Shown: one piece after another, positions 16,399 through 25,406 of the stretch | How positions within the stretch are numbered: position 1 is the stretch's first letter | Layout: every line of letters begins with the position of its first letter | Source of the DNA: an uncultured Phascolarctobacterium sp. | GTDB taxonomy: Bacteria > Bacillota > Negativicutes > Acidaminococcales > Acidaminococcaceae | Assembly (NCBI GenBank): GCA_949285135.1 | Contig: CASDXO010000006.1 | Location: forward strand, 62,001-126,000 | DNA: 64,000 nt | Direction: 5' to 3' | Notes under the pieces: generated by a model | Seen by the model: the letters and a program-made list of their open reading frames with translations, nothing else | The model's database searches: none | Told to the model about the DNA's origin: nothing | Made by a program: the position numbers and the translations under genes

Positions 16399-17688
16399 AT
16401 GTCATCTGTAATTGTTTTAGGCGCCCAGTGGGGCGACGAAGGAAAAGGCAAGATCGTGGATTATCTGGCTCAGCGTGCTGATGCCGTAGTGCGCTATTCC
16501 GGCGGCTCTAATGCCGGTCATACCGTAGTAGTTGATAATGTATCCTACAAGCTCAGACTGCTGCCTTCCGGCGTGCTGTTTAAAGATAAGGTAAATGTAC
16601 TGGGCAACGGTGTCGTTATCAATCCAGGTGTTGTACTGCAGGAAATCGAAGGCATGAAGGAAAAAGGTATCGCCTGCGATAATCTGAAGATTTCTGACCG
16701 CGCGCATGTTGTACTGCCCTATCATCAGCGCCTTGACGAGCTGCAGGAGAATGCTCTTGGACAGAATAAGATTGGTACCACCAAGGGTGGTATCGGCCCC
16801 TGCTATATGGATAAGGTTGCCCGTGTCGGCATTCGTGTCTGCGATCTGATGGAACCGGAAACCTTTGCAGCTAAACTGAAAATTAATCTGGAAGCTAAAA
16901 ACCAGATTATCACCAAGATTTATGGCGGCGAACCTTTTGTTTATGAAGAAGTGCTGGAAGAATATCTCGGCTATGCGGAAAAACTGCGTCCATATGTAAC
17001 TGATACCGGTGTTATCATGGATGAGCTGTTTGAAGCTGATAAAAAAGTATTGTTTGAAGGTGCTCAGGCTACTTTCCTTGATATTGACCATGGTACTTAT
17101 CCGTATGTTACCAGCTCCAATCCGACTGCCGGTAATGCCTGCACAGGCAGCGGCATCGGTCCCAGAAATATTGACCATGTAGTAGGTGTTGTTAAAGCTT
17201 ATACTACCCGTGTAGGCGAAGGCCCGTTTATTACTGAGCTGCATGATACTGATGGCCCCGGCAATCAGATTCGTGAAACTGCCCATGAATATGGCACAGT
17301 TACCGGTCGTCCCCGTCGTTGTGGCTGGCTTGATGCATTTATGCTTCATTATAGTGCCCGTTTAAACAGTCTGGATTATCTGGCTATTACCAGGTTGGAT
17401 ATTCTTGACCAGATGCCTGTTATTAAAATGTGCGTAGGCTATAAAATTGATGGTGAAGTCCTGAAACGTATTCCGGCAAGTCTGAATGTACTGGCAAAAG
17501 CTGAACCGATTTATGAAGAATTTGAAGGTTGGATGACTGATATCAGCGCAATTCGTGAATATGATGAACTGCCTGAAAATGCAAAAAAATATCTGCAGCG
17601 CATCAGCGAAGTTGCCGGTGTAGAGCTGGGTATTGTTTCCGTAGGCCCTAACCGTGAACAAACCATTGTTTTAAAAGAATTACTGTAA
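16399..17688 (+). CDS. purA: Adenylosuccinate synthetase
   Basis: PurA joins IMP and aspartate using GTP, the first step from IMP to AMP. The GTP-binding GDEGKGK loop lies at residues 12-18, the SGGSNAGHT IMP loop near 34-42, GTTKGGIGPCY follows near 126-136, and the TTRVGEGPF active-site segment is present. The 429 residues are a normal length. An AGGGGAG ribosome site precedes the ATG. It follows purB closely and ends at a strong terminator. Confidence 0.97.
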   Translation: MSSVIVLGAQWGDEGKGKIVDYLAQRADAVVRYSGGSNAGHTVVVDNVSYKLRLLPSGVLFKDKVNVLGNGVVINPGVVLQEIEGMKEKGIACDNLKISDRAHVVLPYHQRLDELQENALGQNKIGTTKGGIGPCYMDKVARVGIRVCDLMEPETFAAKLKINLEAKNQIITKIYGGEPFVYEEVLEEYLGYAEKLRPYVTDTGVIMDELFEADKKVLFEGAQATFLDIDHGTYPYVTSSNPTAGNACTGSGIGPRNIDHVVGVVKAYTTRVGEGPFITELHDTDGPGNQIRETAHEYGTVTGRPRRCGWLDAFMLHYSARLNSLDYLAITRLDILDQMPVIKMCVGYKIDGEVLKRIPASLNVLAKAEPIYEEFEGWMTDISAIREYDELPENAKKYLQRISEVAGVELGIVSVGPNREQTIVLKELL

Positions 17689-17722
17689 AAATAAATCCTG
17701 CCCTGTGGCAGGATTTATTTTT
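17689..17722 (+). terminator. Intrinsic terminator after purA
   Basis: A 14-bp perfect stem (17689-17702 with 17707-17720) with a 4-nt loop runs into a T tract. Confidence 0.88.
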
Positions 17723-17755
17723 ATGCATTATTTATTTATAATATTAAGAAAAATC

Positions 17756-17785
17756 TTGCTCCGGTCAAGAAAGATAAGCTATAAT
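17756..17785 (+). promoter_or_regulatory. Promoter of the CofE-like gene
   Basis: TTGCTC (17756-17761) and a perfect TATAAT (17780-17785) are separated by 18 bp. Confidence 0.6.
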
Positions 17786-17863
17786 TATTTTGTATGCAAG
17801 TTTTATGAGAGGCAGGAGTATTCCTGCAGCTGATACTTATAATTTAATTCCGGAGGTAAGAAG

Positions 17864-19054
17864 ATGGAAAGAAAAGTTGGCACCGTTGTAAGAGGCATTC
17901 GCTGTCCCATTATCAGAGAAGGAGATGATGTGGCAGCTATTGTTGTAGACAGTGTCATGGCTGCAGCGCAGGCGGAAGGCTTTGCACTGCGTGACAGGGA
18001 CGTTATCTCTGTAACAGAATCTATTGTAGCGCGGGCACAGGGAAATTATGTTTCTGTTGATACCATTGCTGCCGATGTCCGTAATAAGCTGGGCGGAGAA
18101 ACTATTGGCGTTATTTTTCCGATTTTATCACGCAACAGGTTTTCTGTCTGCCTGAAAGGTATTGCCAGAGGTGCGAAGAAAATTGTGCTGATGCTCAGCT
18201 ATCCCAGCGATGAGGTGGGTAATGCACTGCTTAATTATGATCAGTTAGATGCCGCAGGCATTAATCCTTACAGTGATGTGCTGACTTTGGAGCAGTATCG
18301 GGAGCTGTTTGGAGAAAACAAGCATGAATTTACCGGTGTGGATTATGTTGCATATTATGGTAATTTAATTCGTGATGAAGGAGCAGAAGTAGAAATTATT
18401 TTTGCTAACCAGGTAAAGACTATTCTAAAATATACTGACTGTGTATTGACCTGTGATATTCATACGCGTGCACGTACCAAACGCTTGCTGCAGGAGGCTG
18501 GTGCAAGGATAGTATGCGGTCTGGATGATATTATGACTGCATCTGTAGACGGCAGCGGCTTTAACAGCCGTTATGGTTTATTGGGTTCCAATAAATCTAC
18601 TACTGAGCAGGTAAAGCTGTTTCCGCGTGAATGCCAGGATTTGGTGACCGATATCCAGAACAGGATTCTGCAGCTGACTGATAAGCATGTAGAGGTAATG
18701 GTGTATGGCGACGGGGCATTTAAAGATCCACAGGGTAAGATTTGGGAGCTGGCTGACCCCGTTGTATCTCCTGCGTTTACTCCCGGACTGGTAGGTACGC
18801 CTAATGAGTTAAAACTCAAATACCTGGCTGACAATGATTTTAAAAATCTCAGCGGCAAGGAATTACAGGCTGCGATTGCCAAACGTATCAAAGAAAAAGA
18901 TGGCAGCCTGGTGGGAAGTATGGTGTCGCAGGGGACAACTCCCAGACAGCTTACTGATTTAATTGGTTCTTTGTGCGATTTAACCAGTGGTTCCGGTGAT
19001 AAAGGTACGCCGGTGGTATTGGTGCAGGGATATTTTGATAATTTTACTGATTAA
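17864..19054 (+). CDS. CofE-like ligase (F420-0:gamma-glutamyl ligase family)
   Basis: The 396-residue protein resembles the F420_ligase (CofE) family: GTVVRGIRCPIIREGDDVA at the start, then RDRDVISVTESIVARAQGN, a recognisable CofE segment, and later LSRNRFSVCLKGIARGAKKI. It is longer than archaeal CofE (about 250 residues), with an extended C-terminal half. True CofE adds glutamates to coenzyme F420-0, but Firmicutes of this type are not known to make F420, so the substrate is unclear. A GGAGG ribosome site precedes the ATG. It is a single gene between purA and tRNA-Lys. Confidence 0.82.
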   Translation: MERKVGTVVRGIRCPIIREGDDVAAIVVDSVMAAAQAEGFALRDRDVISVTESIVARAQGNYVSVDTIAADVRNKLGGETIGVIFPILSRNRFSVCLKGIARGAKKIVLMLSYPSDEVGNALLNYDQLDAAGINPYSDVLTLEQYRELFGENKHEFTGVDYVAYYGNLIRDEGAEVEIIFANQVKTILKYTDCVLTCDIHTRARTKRLLQEAGARIVCGLDDIMTASVDGSGFNSRYGLLGSNKSTTEQVKLFPRECQDLVTDIQNRILQLTDKHVEVMVYGDGAFKDPQGKIWELADPVVSPAFTPGLVGTPNELKLKYLADNDFKNLSGKELQAAIAKRIKEKDGSLVGSMVSQGTTPRQLTDLIGSLCDLTSGSGDKGTPVVLVQGYFDNFTD

Positions 19055-19071
19055 GAAAAATAAAAAACTAC

Positions 19072-19100
19072 TTGACAAATATAGTGGGTATAAGTATAAT
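19072..19100 (+). promoter_or_regulatory. Consensus promoter of tRNA-Lys
   Basis: TTGACA (19072-19077) and TATAAT (19095-19100) are perfect matches separated by 17 bp, about 30 nt before the tRNA. Confidence 0.93.
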
Positions 19101-19129
19101 AATATTGTTGCTGATACAGCAACTGATGT

Positions 19130-19205
19130 GATCCACTAGCTCAGTCGGTAGAGCACCTGACTTTTAATCAGGGTGTCCCGCGTTCGAGTCGCGGGTGGAT
19201 CACCA
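19130..19205 (+). tRNA. tRNA-Lys (anticodon UUU)
   Basis: A full 76-nt cloverleaf is visible: the acceptor stem pairs GATCCAC with GTGGATC, the D arm holds AGCTC and GAGC, the anticodon stem CCTGA/TCAGG encloses CTTTTAA (anticodon TTT), and the T arm carries GTTCGAGTC. The discriminator A and the CCA end are encoded. It has its own consensus promoter and terminator, so it is a single-gene unit. Confidence 0.97.
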
Positions 19206-19228
19206 TTTTTATTTTAACGACAAATACT

Positions 19229-19258
19229 AAAGTCCGGCTTGATGGAGCCGGACTTTTT
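19229..19258 (+). terminator. Terminator of tRNA-Lys
   Basis: An 11-bp GC-rich perfect stem (19229-19239 with 19245-19255) is followed by TTTTTCTTT. Confidence 0.9.
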
Positions 19259-19260
19259 CT

Positions 19261-19330
19261 TTATGCTCAGAGATAGTTATACACATGGTTATCAACACTG
19301 TGGATAAGTTATTGTGGATAGAGTGGATAA
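19261..19330. promoter_or_regulatory. Cluster of DnaA-box-like sites
   Basis: Six 9-mers match the DnaA box TTATNCACA exactly or with one mismatch within 70 bp. Forward: 19261-19269 (TTATGCTCA), 19277-19285 (TTATACACA, exact), 19289-19297 (TTATCAACA). Reverse: 19299-19307 (TGTGGATAA, exact), 19313-19321 (TGTGGATAG), 19322-19330 (AGTGGATAA). The sites are arranged as three forward followed by three reverse, between two terminators in a non-coding gap. No dnaA or dnaN is adjacent. Confidence 0.7.
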
Positions 19331-19333
19331 AAG

Positions 19334-19369
19334 AAAAGCACCGTAAATTTTGGGTTTACGGTGCTTTTT
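19334..19369 (-). terminator. Terminator of the hem operon
   Basis: A 14-bp perfect stem (19334-19347 with 19355-19368) with flanking A/T runs lies just after the hemL stop on the minus strand. Confidence 0.85.
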
Positions 19370-19378
19370 GTCTGAATT

Positions 19379-20677
19379 TTATTGGTGGGCGGCTTTAACT
19401 GCTTTAAAGGCAACGGTTGCCGCGTCAATAGTTTTCTGGATATCTTCCGGAGAATGAGCCAGAGAGAGGAAATTAGTTTCAAACTGGGACGGAGGCAGAT
19501 AGATACCTTGTTCCAGCATACTGTGGAAATAAATTTTAAAAGCTTCCAAATCGCAGGCTGCTGCAGAAGCATAATCAGTAACAGGTTTGTCGCTGAAAAA
19601 AACTGTAAACATGCTGCCCAGACGATGAACCTGTACGGGAACGCCTGTCTGCAGAGCCGCTTTTTCCAGCCCGCCGGCAAGGATAGCGGTCATGCTTTCC
19701 AGTTTTTCACAGACTTTGTTTTCCTCCATATAAGTGAGAGCGGCGATGCCGGCTGCCATAGCCAGCGGATTGCCGCTAAGGGTGCCAGCCTGATACATAG
19801 GGCCTGCAGGAGATACCATTTCCATAATTTCGCGTTTACCGCCGTAAGCTGCAACAGGCAGGCCGCCGCCGATAACTTTGCCAAGGCAGGTAATATCAGG
19901 GTCAATATCATACAGGGACTGGCTACCGCCCTGAGCGCTGCGGAAGCCGCTCATAACTTCGTCGCAGATGAGCAGGCTACCGTGCTCTTTGGTAAGCTTA
20001 CGTACAGCCTCCAGATAACCTTCATGGGGCAGGACAAGACCCATATTGCCAGGTGTAGGTTCCAAGATTACTGCGGCAATTTCCTGACCGCGTTCGGCAA
20101 ATACCTGTTCCAGTGCGGGCAGGTTGTTAAAGGGAACGGTAATGGTGGTGGAAGCTACAGCTTTAGGAACACCGGGGCTGTCAGGTACACCGAAAGTTGC
20201 TGCACCGCTGCCGGCTTTAACCAGCAGGCTGTCATGGTGGCCATGATAGCAGCCGATAAATTTAACAATGCAGTCACGTCCGGTATAAGCACGTGCCAGG
20301 CGCAGAGCACTCATGGTGGCTTCGGTACCGCTGTTAACCATGCGCACCATTTCCATGGAAGGAACAAGACGGCAGACTATTTTTGCCAGTTCGCTTTCTG
20401 CCAGCGTGGGTGCACCATAAGAAGTGCCTTTATCGGCAGCAGCTTTGATGGCGCGGGTTACGCAGTCAGGTACATGTCCCATCAGAAGCGGACCATATGA
20501 TAAAACGTAATCTATGTATTCATTGCCGTCGATATCATAAATCTTACTACCCTTGCCGCCGGCAATAAACGGCGGTACGCCGCCGACACTGCGGAAAGAA
20601 CGTACGGGGCTGTTGACACCGCCGGGTATATATTGACGGGCTTCAGTAAAAGCCGCCTGTGATTTTGTTAATTTCAT
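19379..20677 (-). CDS. hemL: Glutamate-1-semialdehyde 2,1-aminomutase
   Basis: HemL converts glutamate-1-semialdehyde to 5-aminolevulinate with PLP. The PLP lysine is Lys267 in [11 protein letters not shown], with [10 protein letters not shown] just before it and YHGHHDS earlier. The ATG at 20677 is chosen because GGAG lies about 7 nt upstream; the ORF extends five codons further without a better site. The 432 residues fit the family. It is the last gene of the tetrapyrrole operon, 15 nt after hemB. Confidence 0.96.
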   Translation of the reverse strand: MKLTKSQAAFTEARQYIPGGVNSPVRSFRSVGGVPPFIAGGKGSKIYDIDGNEYIDYVLSYGPLLMGHVPDCVTRAIKAAADKGTSYGAPTLAESELAKIVCRLVPSMEMVRMVNSGTEATMSALRLARAYTGRDCIVKFIGCYHGHHDSLLVKAGSGAATFGVPDSPGVPKAVASTTITVPFNNLPALEQVFAERGQEIAAVILEPTPGNMGLVLPHEGYLEAVRKLTKEHGSLLICDEVMSGFRSAQGGSQSLYDIDPDITCLGKVIGGGLPVAAYGGKREIMEMVSPAGPMYQAGTLSGNPLAMAAGIAALTYMEENKVCEKLESMTAILAGGLEKAALQTGVPVQVHRLGSMFTVFFSDKPVTDYASAAACDLEAFKIYFHSMLEQGIYLPPSQFETNFLSLAHSPEDIQKTIDAATVAFKAVKAAHQ

Positions 20678-20692
20678 GCAGTTTCTCCTCAA

Positions 20693-21673
20693 TTATTTTT
20701 CCTGCAGCCATTTGGCAACATCCAGTGCATGATAGGTGATAATCATTTTGGCACCGGCGCGCTTAAAGGCCAGCATAGTTTCCATAACGATGCGCTTTTC
20801 ATCAATCCAGCCTTTTTCAGCAGCTGCTTTAACCATGGCATATTCACCGCTGACATTATAAACGCACAGCGGACGATTAAAGGTTTCATGTACACGTTGT
20901 ACAATGTCAAGGAAAGCCAGTGCCGGTTTAACCATGATGATATCTGCGCCTTCTTCAATATCAAGATATGTTTCACGCAGTGCTTCATCGCTGTTGGCGG
21001 GATCCATCTGATAGCCTTTGCGGTCACCGGCAGCAGGAGTGGAATCTGCGGCTGCACGGAAGGGACCGTAGTAAGCGGATGCAAATTTTGCGGAGTAAGC
21101 CATAATAGGAATGTTAATGAAACCGGCTTCGTCCAGAGCAATACGGATGGCGTGCACATAGCCGTCCATCATATTGGAAGGAGCGATAATATCAGCACCT
21201 GCTTTGGCATGGGAAACAGCAACTTTGGCCAGCAGCGGCAGAGTTTCGTCATTGTTGACGGTGCAGCCATTTTCCAGTACGCCGCAATGTCCGTGCTCAG
21301 TATATTCGCACAGGCAGACGTCGGTAGTGATGACAAGTTCGGGATATTTTGACTTAATGAGCATGCAGGCCTGCTGGACAGGTTCTTCCATATCCCAGGC
21401 GCTGCTGCCGGTTGCATTTTTATAAGAAGGGATGCCGAAAAGGATGATGGAGGGGATGCCAAGGCTGACAACCTCATCGACACATTCCAGTACACGGTCT
21501 ACCGACCAGTGGTAGTTGCCGGGCAGAGATTCAATTTCGTGTTTTATATTTTTGCCGGGAACGACAAAAACGGGATAAATAAGGTCTTTAACAGAAATTT
21601 CAGTTTCACGGATCATGCTGCGCAGATTTTCACTGGCACGCAGACGGCGGGGACGGTAAATAGGAAAGCCCAT
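20693..21673 (-). CDS. hemB: Delta-aminolevulinic acid dehydratase (porphobilinogen synthase)
   Basis: HemB condenses two 5-aminolevulinate molecules to porphobilinogen. The zinc-type cysteines are Cys120, Cys122 and Cys130 in TDVCLCEYTEHGHCG, and the Schiff-base lysines sit in YSAKFASAYYGPFR and MVKPALAFLD. The ATG at 21673 is used because AAGGAGT lies 7 nt before it. Length (326) is normal. It follows cobA/hemD with a 5-nt gap, so translation is likely coupled. Confidence 0.96.
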   Translation of the reverse strand: MGFPIYRPRRLRASENLRSMIRETEISVKDLIYPVFVVPGKNIKHEIESLPGNYHWSVDRVLECVDEVVSLGIPSIILFGIPSYKNATGSSAWDMEEPVQQACMLIKSKYPELVITTDVCLCEYTEHGHCGVLENGCTVNNDETLPLLAKVAVSHAKAGADIIAPSNMMDGYVHAIRIALDEAGFINIPIMAYSAKFASAYYGPFRAAADSTPAAGDRKGYQMDPANSDEALRETYLDIEEGADIIMVKPALAFLDIVQRVHETFNRPLCVYNVSGEYAMVKAAAEKGWIDEKRIVMETMLAFKRAGAKMIITYHALDVAKWLQEK

Positions 21674-21678
21674 GATAA

Positions 21679-23196
21679 TCACTCCTTGTAATAACTTTGG
21701 ATGGCGGACATTAAACCGTCGATAGTATATTCAGCGGCAGTAACTGCCGGTGTAAGACCGTTTTTAATGCAGGTTGCTTCGGTAACGGGGCCGATAACTG
21801 CTATGGTTGTTTTTTGCAGCAGGTCTTTTTTATCGCCTAAAATATCAAGCATGTTGGTAACGGTAGAAGAGCTGGTAAAGGTTATCATATCAGCTTCGCC
21901 GTTTTCCAGCAGCTGCAGCAGTTCATCTTTGTTTTCGCAGTCGGTTACTGTTTCGTAGGCAGTAACTACATCTACCTGTGCACCGAGCTCACGCAGACGT
22001 TCAGGCAACACCTCACGGGCAACTTTGGCACGGGCAATAAGTACTTTGTCACCGGCGGTGATGTTCTGCTGCATTGCGTCAGCAAGATCTTCTGCCTTGT
22101 AAGCAGAAGGCACCAGGTCGGCGATAATGCCGTGAGCTGCCAGAACTTTAGCAGTAGCACTGCCGATAGCGGCAATTTTTACGCCATGCAGGCAGCGGCT
22201 GTCTTTGCCTGCTTTGGTAAGCTGGTCGAAGAAGTATTCTACGCCGTTACTGCTGGTAAGTACCAGCCATTTATAGGTGTCGATAACGCTGATAGCCTGC
22301 TGCAGCGGTGCATAATCAGCGGCAGGTACGATTTTGATGGAAGGAGCTTCCAGAACGCGTGCGCCCTGTTCTTCCAGCTTTTGGGTAAGCTGGCTGGCCT
22401 GGGCACGGGCACGGGTAACAATAACGGTTTTGCCGAATAGCGGCTTGTTGTCAAACCATTGCAGCTGGCTGCGCAGTTTGACTACTTCGCCAACCAGGAA
22501 GATAGCAGGCGGTTTCAGATTATGTTTCTTAACGTCAGCGGCAGCCTGACCAAGGGTGGTTACCAGAGTGCGTTGCTCAGGACGGGTGCCCCAGCGGATA
22601 ACTGCAGCAGGACAGTCTGCACTGCGACCATTGGCAATCAGCTGACTGCTGATGCGTTCAATGTTTTCCACACCCATGAGGAAAACCAGTGTATCTACGG
22701 CAGTGGCAAGACCTTGCCAGTTGATGGTAGATTCACCTTTTGTTGGGTCTTCGTGACCGGTAATAACAGCAAAGGAAGTAGCAACATGGCGATGAGTTAC
22801 GGGAATACCAGCGTATTCAGCTACAGCGATAGCAGAGGTTACGCCGGGAACAAATTCAAAGGGCAGTCCTGCTTCCAAAAGCTCAATAGCTTCTTCGCCG
22901 CCGCGGCCGAATACAAAGGGATCGCCGCCTTTCAGACGGGCTACTACCTTACCTTCTGCTGCCAGTTTTACCAGCAGTTTATTGATATCGGGCTGACGCA
23001 TAGTATGATTGGCGCTGGCTTTGCCAACATAAACCATTTCCGCGTCTTTGCGGGCATAGGCAAGGATGCGGGGATCTGCAAGGCGGTCGTAAACAACGGC
23101 ATCAGCCTTTTCCAGACATTCCTTGGCTTTTAAACCTAACAGGCCGGGGTCACCGGGGCCTGCACCAATCAGATATACTTTACCCTGTTTTGTCAT
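21679..23196 (-). CDS. Fused uroporphyrinogen-III C-methyltransferase / uroporphyrinogen-III synthase
   Basis: Two domains are joined in one 505-residue protein. Residues about 5-245 are a CobA/SUMT methyltransferase ([39 protein letters not shown]). Residues about 255-500 are HemD, which cyclises hydroxymethylbilane ([35 protein letters not shown]). The fusion makes uroporphyrinogen III and then precorrin-2, a layout common in Clostridia and relatives. The start at 23196 follows an AAGGAGTG site; the longer open frame upstream overlaps hemC. The fusion supports flux to B12 or siroheme. Confidence 0.95.
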   Translation of the reverse strand: MTKQGKVYLIGAGPGDPGLLGLKAKECLEKADAVVYDRLADPRILAYARKDAEMVYVGKASANHTMRQPDINKLLVKLAAEGKVVARLKGGDPFVFGRGGEEAIELLEAGLPFEFVPGVTSAIAVAEYAGIPVTHRHVATSFAVITGHEDPTKGESTINWQGLATAVDTLVFLMGVENIERISSQLIANGRSADCPAAVIRWGTRPEQRTLVTTLGQAAADVKKHNLKPPAIFLVGEVVKLRSQLQWFDNKPLFGKTVIVTRARAQASQLTQKLEEQGARVLEAPSIKIVPAADYAPLQQAISVIDTYKWLVLTSSNGVEYFFDQLTKAGKDSRCLHGVKIAAIGSATAKVLAAHGIIADLVPSAYKAEDLADAMQQNITAGDKVLIARAKVAREVLPERLRELGAQVDVVTAYETVTDCENKDELLQLLENGEADMITFTSSSTVTNMLDILGDKKDLLQKTTIAVIGPVTEATCIKNGLTPAVTAAEYTIDGLMSAIQSYYKE

Positions 23197-23209
23197 TTTG
23201 TCACACTCC

Positions 23210-24130
23210 TTATAAGATATCGGCAAGAATCTGCTCGCCGCCTTCGGTGAGCATACGATGGCCAAGCTGGCGGCCAAGTTCGGCAGCATCAGCAGCTGGA
23301 CCGGAAATATTACTGCGCAGGACGGTACTTCCGTCCAGGGAAGCAATTACTGCTTCGATTGCAACTGTATCAGCGTTCACTTCTGCGTGGACACCGATGG
23401 GAACCTGGCAGCCGCCTTCGATCAGGCCGAGAAAAGCACGTTCTGCATCAGTAGCCTGTCTGGTAGGCAGGTCGTTGAGAAAGGCAAGCATTTCACGTAC
23501 TTCCTGATTATCGCTGCGGCATTCTATTGCCAGTGCGCCCTGACCAACAGCAGGCAGACACACTGACGGGGGAATAATTTCTTTAATACGGTCGGCATGG
23601 CCGAGACGCTCCAGTCCGGCAGCAGCCAGGATGATAGCATCCATCTGACCTTCATCAAGCTTACGCAGGCGGGTATCAACATTACCGCGCAGGTCCACAA
23701 TCCTGAGGTCAGGGCGTACTGCCAGCAGCTGGGCCTTACGGCGCAGACTGGAAGTTCCGAGTACTGCTCCCTGCGGCAGCTGGCTGAAAGAAGCATATTT
23801 GTTGCTGACGAAAGCATCGCCTACATTGGCGCGTGTTGTTATGGCAGTCAGGCACAATCCTTCCGGCAGTACTGTGGGCATATCTTTTAAACTGTGAACA
23901 GCAAGATCTATGGTACCATCCAGCAGTTCAGTTTCAATTTCCTTGGTAAAAAGTCCCTTGCCGCCAATTTGCGCCAGAGGAACATCCAAAATACGGTCGC
24001 CTTTGGTAACGATTTTTTTCAGGGTTACCTGGCAGTCAGGATATTGCCTGCGCAGCAGGCTGGCAATATGATTACTCTGCCACAGGGCCAGCAGGCTCTG
24101 CCTAGTCCCAATTATCAAATTTGCTTTCAT
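23210..24130 (-). CDS. hemC: Hydroxymethylbilane synthase (porphobilinogen deaminase)
   Basis: HemC polymerises four porphobilinogens to hydroxymethylbilane on a dipyrromethane cofactor. The cofactor-binding cysteine is Cys241 in EGGCQVPIG. The N-terminal IIGTRQSLLALWQ, the HSLKDMPT loop and the LGTSSLRRKAQ segment are all present. Start at ATG 24130 is preferred over the in-frame GTG and TTG just upstream, with GGAG 7 nt before it. The 5' end overlaps hemA by 29 nt, so the genes are probably translationally coupled. Confidence 0.96.
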   Translation of the reverse strand: MKANLIIGTRQSLLALWQSNHIASLLRRQYPDCQVTLKKIVTKGDRILDVPLAQIGGKGLFTKEIETELLDGTIDLAVHSLKDMPTVLPEGLCLTAITTRANVGDAFVSNKYASFSQLPQGAVLGTSSLRRKAQLLAVRPDLRIVDLRGNVDTRLRKLDEGQMDAIILAAAGLERLGHADRIKEIIPPSVCLPAVGQGALAIECRSDNQEVREMLAFLNDLPTRQATDAERAFLGLIEGGCQVPIGVHAEVNADTVAIEAVIASLDGSTVLRSNISGPAADAAELGRQLGHRMLTEGGEQILADIL

Positions 24131-25406
24131 CACCAAACTCCTCTCCGGTTTCGTTCAATTGGAATAATTCACAAATCATCTGTTTATAATCTTCTTCGCG
24201 TTCAGTACCGGCAACGCTGTTCATGGATTTCATAGGCTCACGCAGGAATTTATGTTCCAGACGCTGAGTCATCAGATCAATAATGCGGCGTTCTTTATCT
24301 GTCAGCTCGGGCATCTTGATAAAGGCTTTTTTCAGTATTTTCTGTCGCAGAAAATTCATTTTATCATGCAGCTGTACCATGACAGGACGCATAGTATAAT
24401 AACGCAGGCGTTCCTTGAGAGCTATAATTTCTTCTTCAATAATCTGGGCTGCCATTTTTGCTTCGTTGGAACGAAAATTTTTGTTGACATCGACAACATC
24501 TTCCAGATCGTCAATATTATATACAGTTACGCCTGCCATTTCACCCAGCAGCGGGTCAACGTCACGGGGTACCGCGATATCTACAAGTATTAACGGTTTG
24601 CCGTTACGCTTTGGCAGCAGCGGACCGAGGTTTTCTACCGTAAGCACGTAATGAGGAGCACCGGTAGAGGTAATGATGATATCGGCTTCTGAGGCCTGTT
24701 CAAACATCTGCGAATAGGGTATGGCTGTACCGTTAAATTTTTTGGCCAGTTCTTTAGCGTGCTCAAGATTACGGTTGCTGACAAAGATAGTACGTGCTCC
24801 CTTGTCAATAAGATGACGTGCGGTGAGTTCACTCATGTGACCTGCGCCCAGAACCAGGATGTTCGCCTTACTCAGATCACCGATGATATCAATGGCCAGA
24901 TCAACAGCTGCAGATGATACGGAAACGCTGCTGTAGGCAATTTTGGTTTCTGTGCGTACACGCTTGCCTACGGCAATAGCCTTGTTAAGCAGGGTGTTAA
25001 GTATAGTATCAGTCATACCGTTGGTGCGTGCTATGTGATAGGCGTTCTTAATCTGGCTGAGAATCTGGCCTTCGCCGATAACCAAAGAGTCAAGGCTGGA
25101 AGCCACGCGGAACAGGTGCCGAACACACTGGGTGCCGGAAAGATTGTAGAAGTACTCCGATTTATATTGTTCGCCTGCCAAATGACGCAGCAGGTGTTTG
25201 ACAAAAGGAATGGACTCATCAGTATTTTCCATAACCATGTACAGCTCAGTACGGTTACAGGTGGAAAGCAGCATTGCTTCCGGAATGTTGTCATAATTAC
25301 GCAGACGGCGCATAATGCTGGCTATGCGGTCAGCAGTAAAATTAAAACGTTCGCGGATTTCAACAGGTGCTGTTCTGTGATTGAGTCCTAAAACTGTTAA
25401 CTGCAT
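24102..25406 (-). CDS. hemA: Glutamyl-tRNA reductase
   Basis: HemA reduces glutamyl-tRNA to glutamate-1-semialdehyde, the first step of the C5 tetrapyrrole pathway. The catalytic nucleophile is Cys50 in LSTCNRTELY. The NADPH fold shows VLGAGHMSELTARHL near residues 180-195, and a C-terminal dimerisation helix follows. Length (434) is normal. The 5' end overlaps sirC by 47 nt and the 3' end overlaps hemC by 29 nt, a tightly packed operon. Confidence 0.96.
   Translation of the reverse strand: MQLTVLGLNHRTAPVEIRERFNFTADRIASIMRRLRNYDNIPEAMLLSTCNRTELYMVMENTDESIPFVKHLLRHLAGEQYKSEYFYNLSGTQCVRHLFRVASSLDSLVIGEGQILSQIKNAYHIARTNGMTDTILNTLLNKAIAVGKRVRTETKIAYSSVSVSSAAVDLAIDIIGDLSKANILVLGAGHMSELTARHLIDKGARTIFVSNRNLEHAKELAKKFNGTAIPYSQMFEQASEADIIITSTGAPHYVLTVENLGPLLPKRNGKPLILVDIAVPRDVDPLLGEMAGVTVYNIDDLEDVVDVNKNFRSNEAKMAAQIIEEEIIALKERLRYYTMRPVMVQLHDKMNFLRQKILKKAFIKMPELTDKERRIIDLMTQRLEHKFLREPMKSMNSVAGTEREEDYKQMICELFQLNETGEEFGDESKFDNWD

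Noticed and set aside
16417-17349. 310-codon minus-strand frame opposite purA
   Set aside because: It is a shadow of purA with no ribosome site or known motif.
19382-20500. 372-codon plus-strand frame opposite hemL
   Set aside because: Length is due to the low stop frequency opposite a GC-rich gene; the protein is Cys/His-rich with no domain, while hemL is clear.
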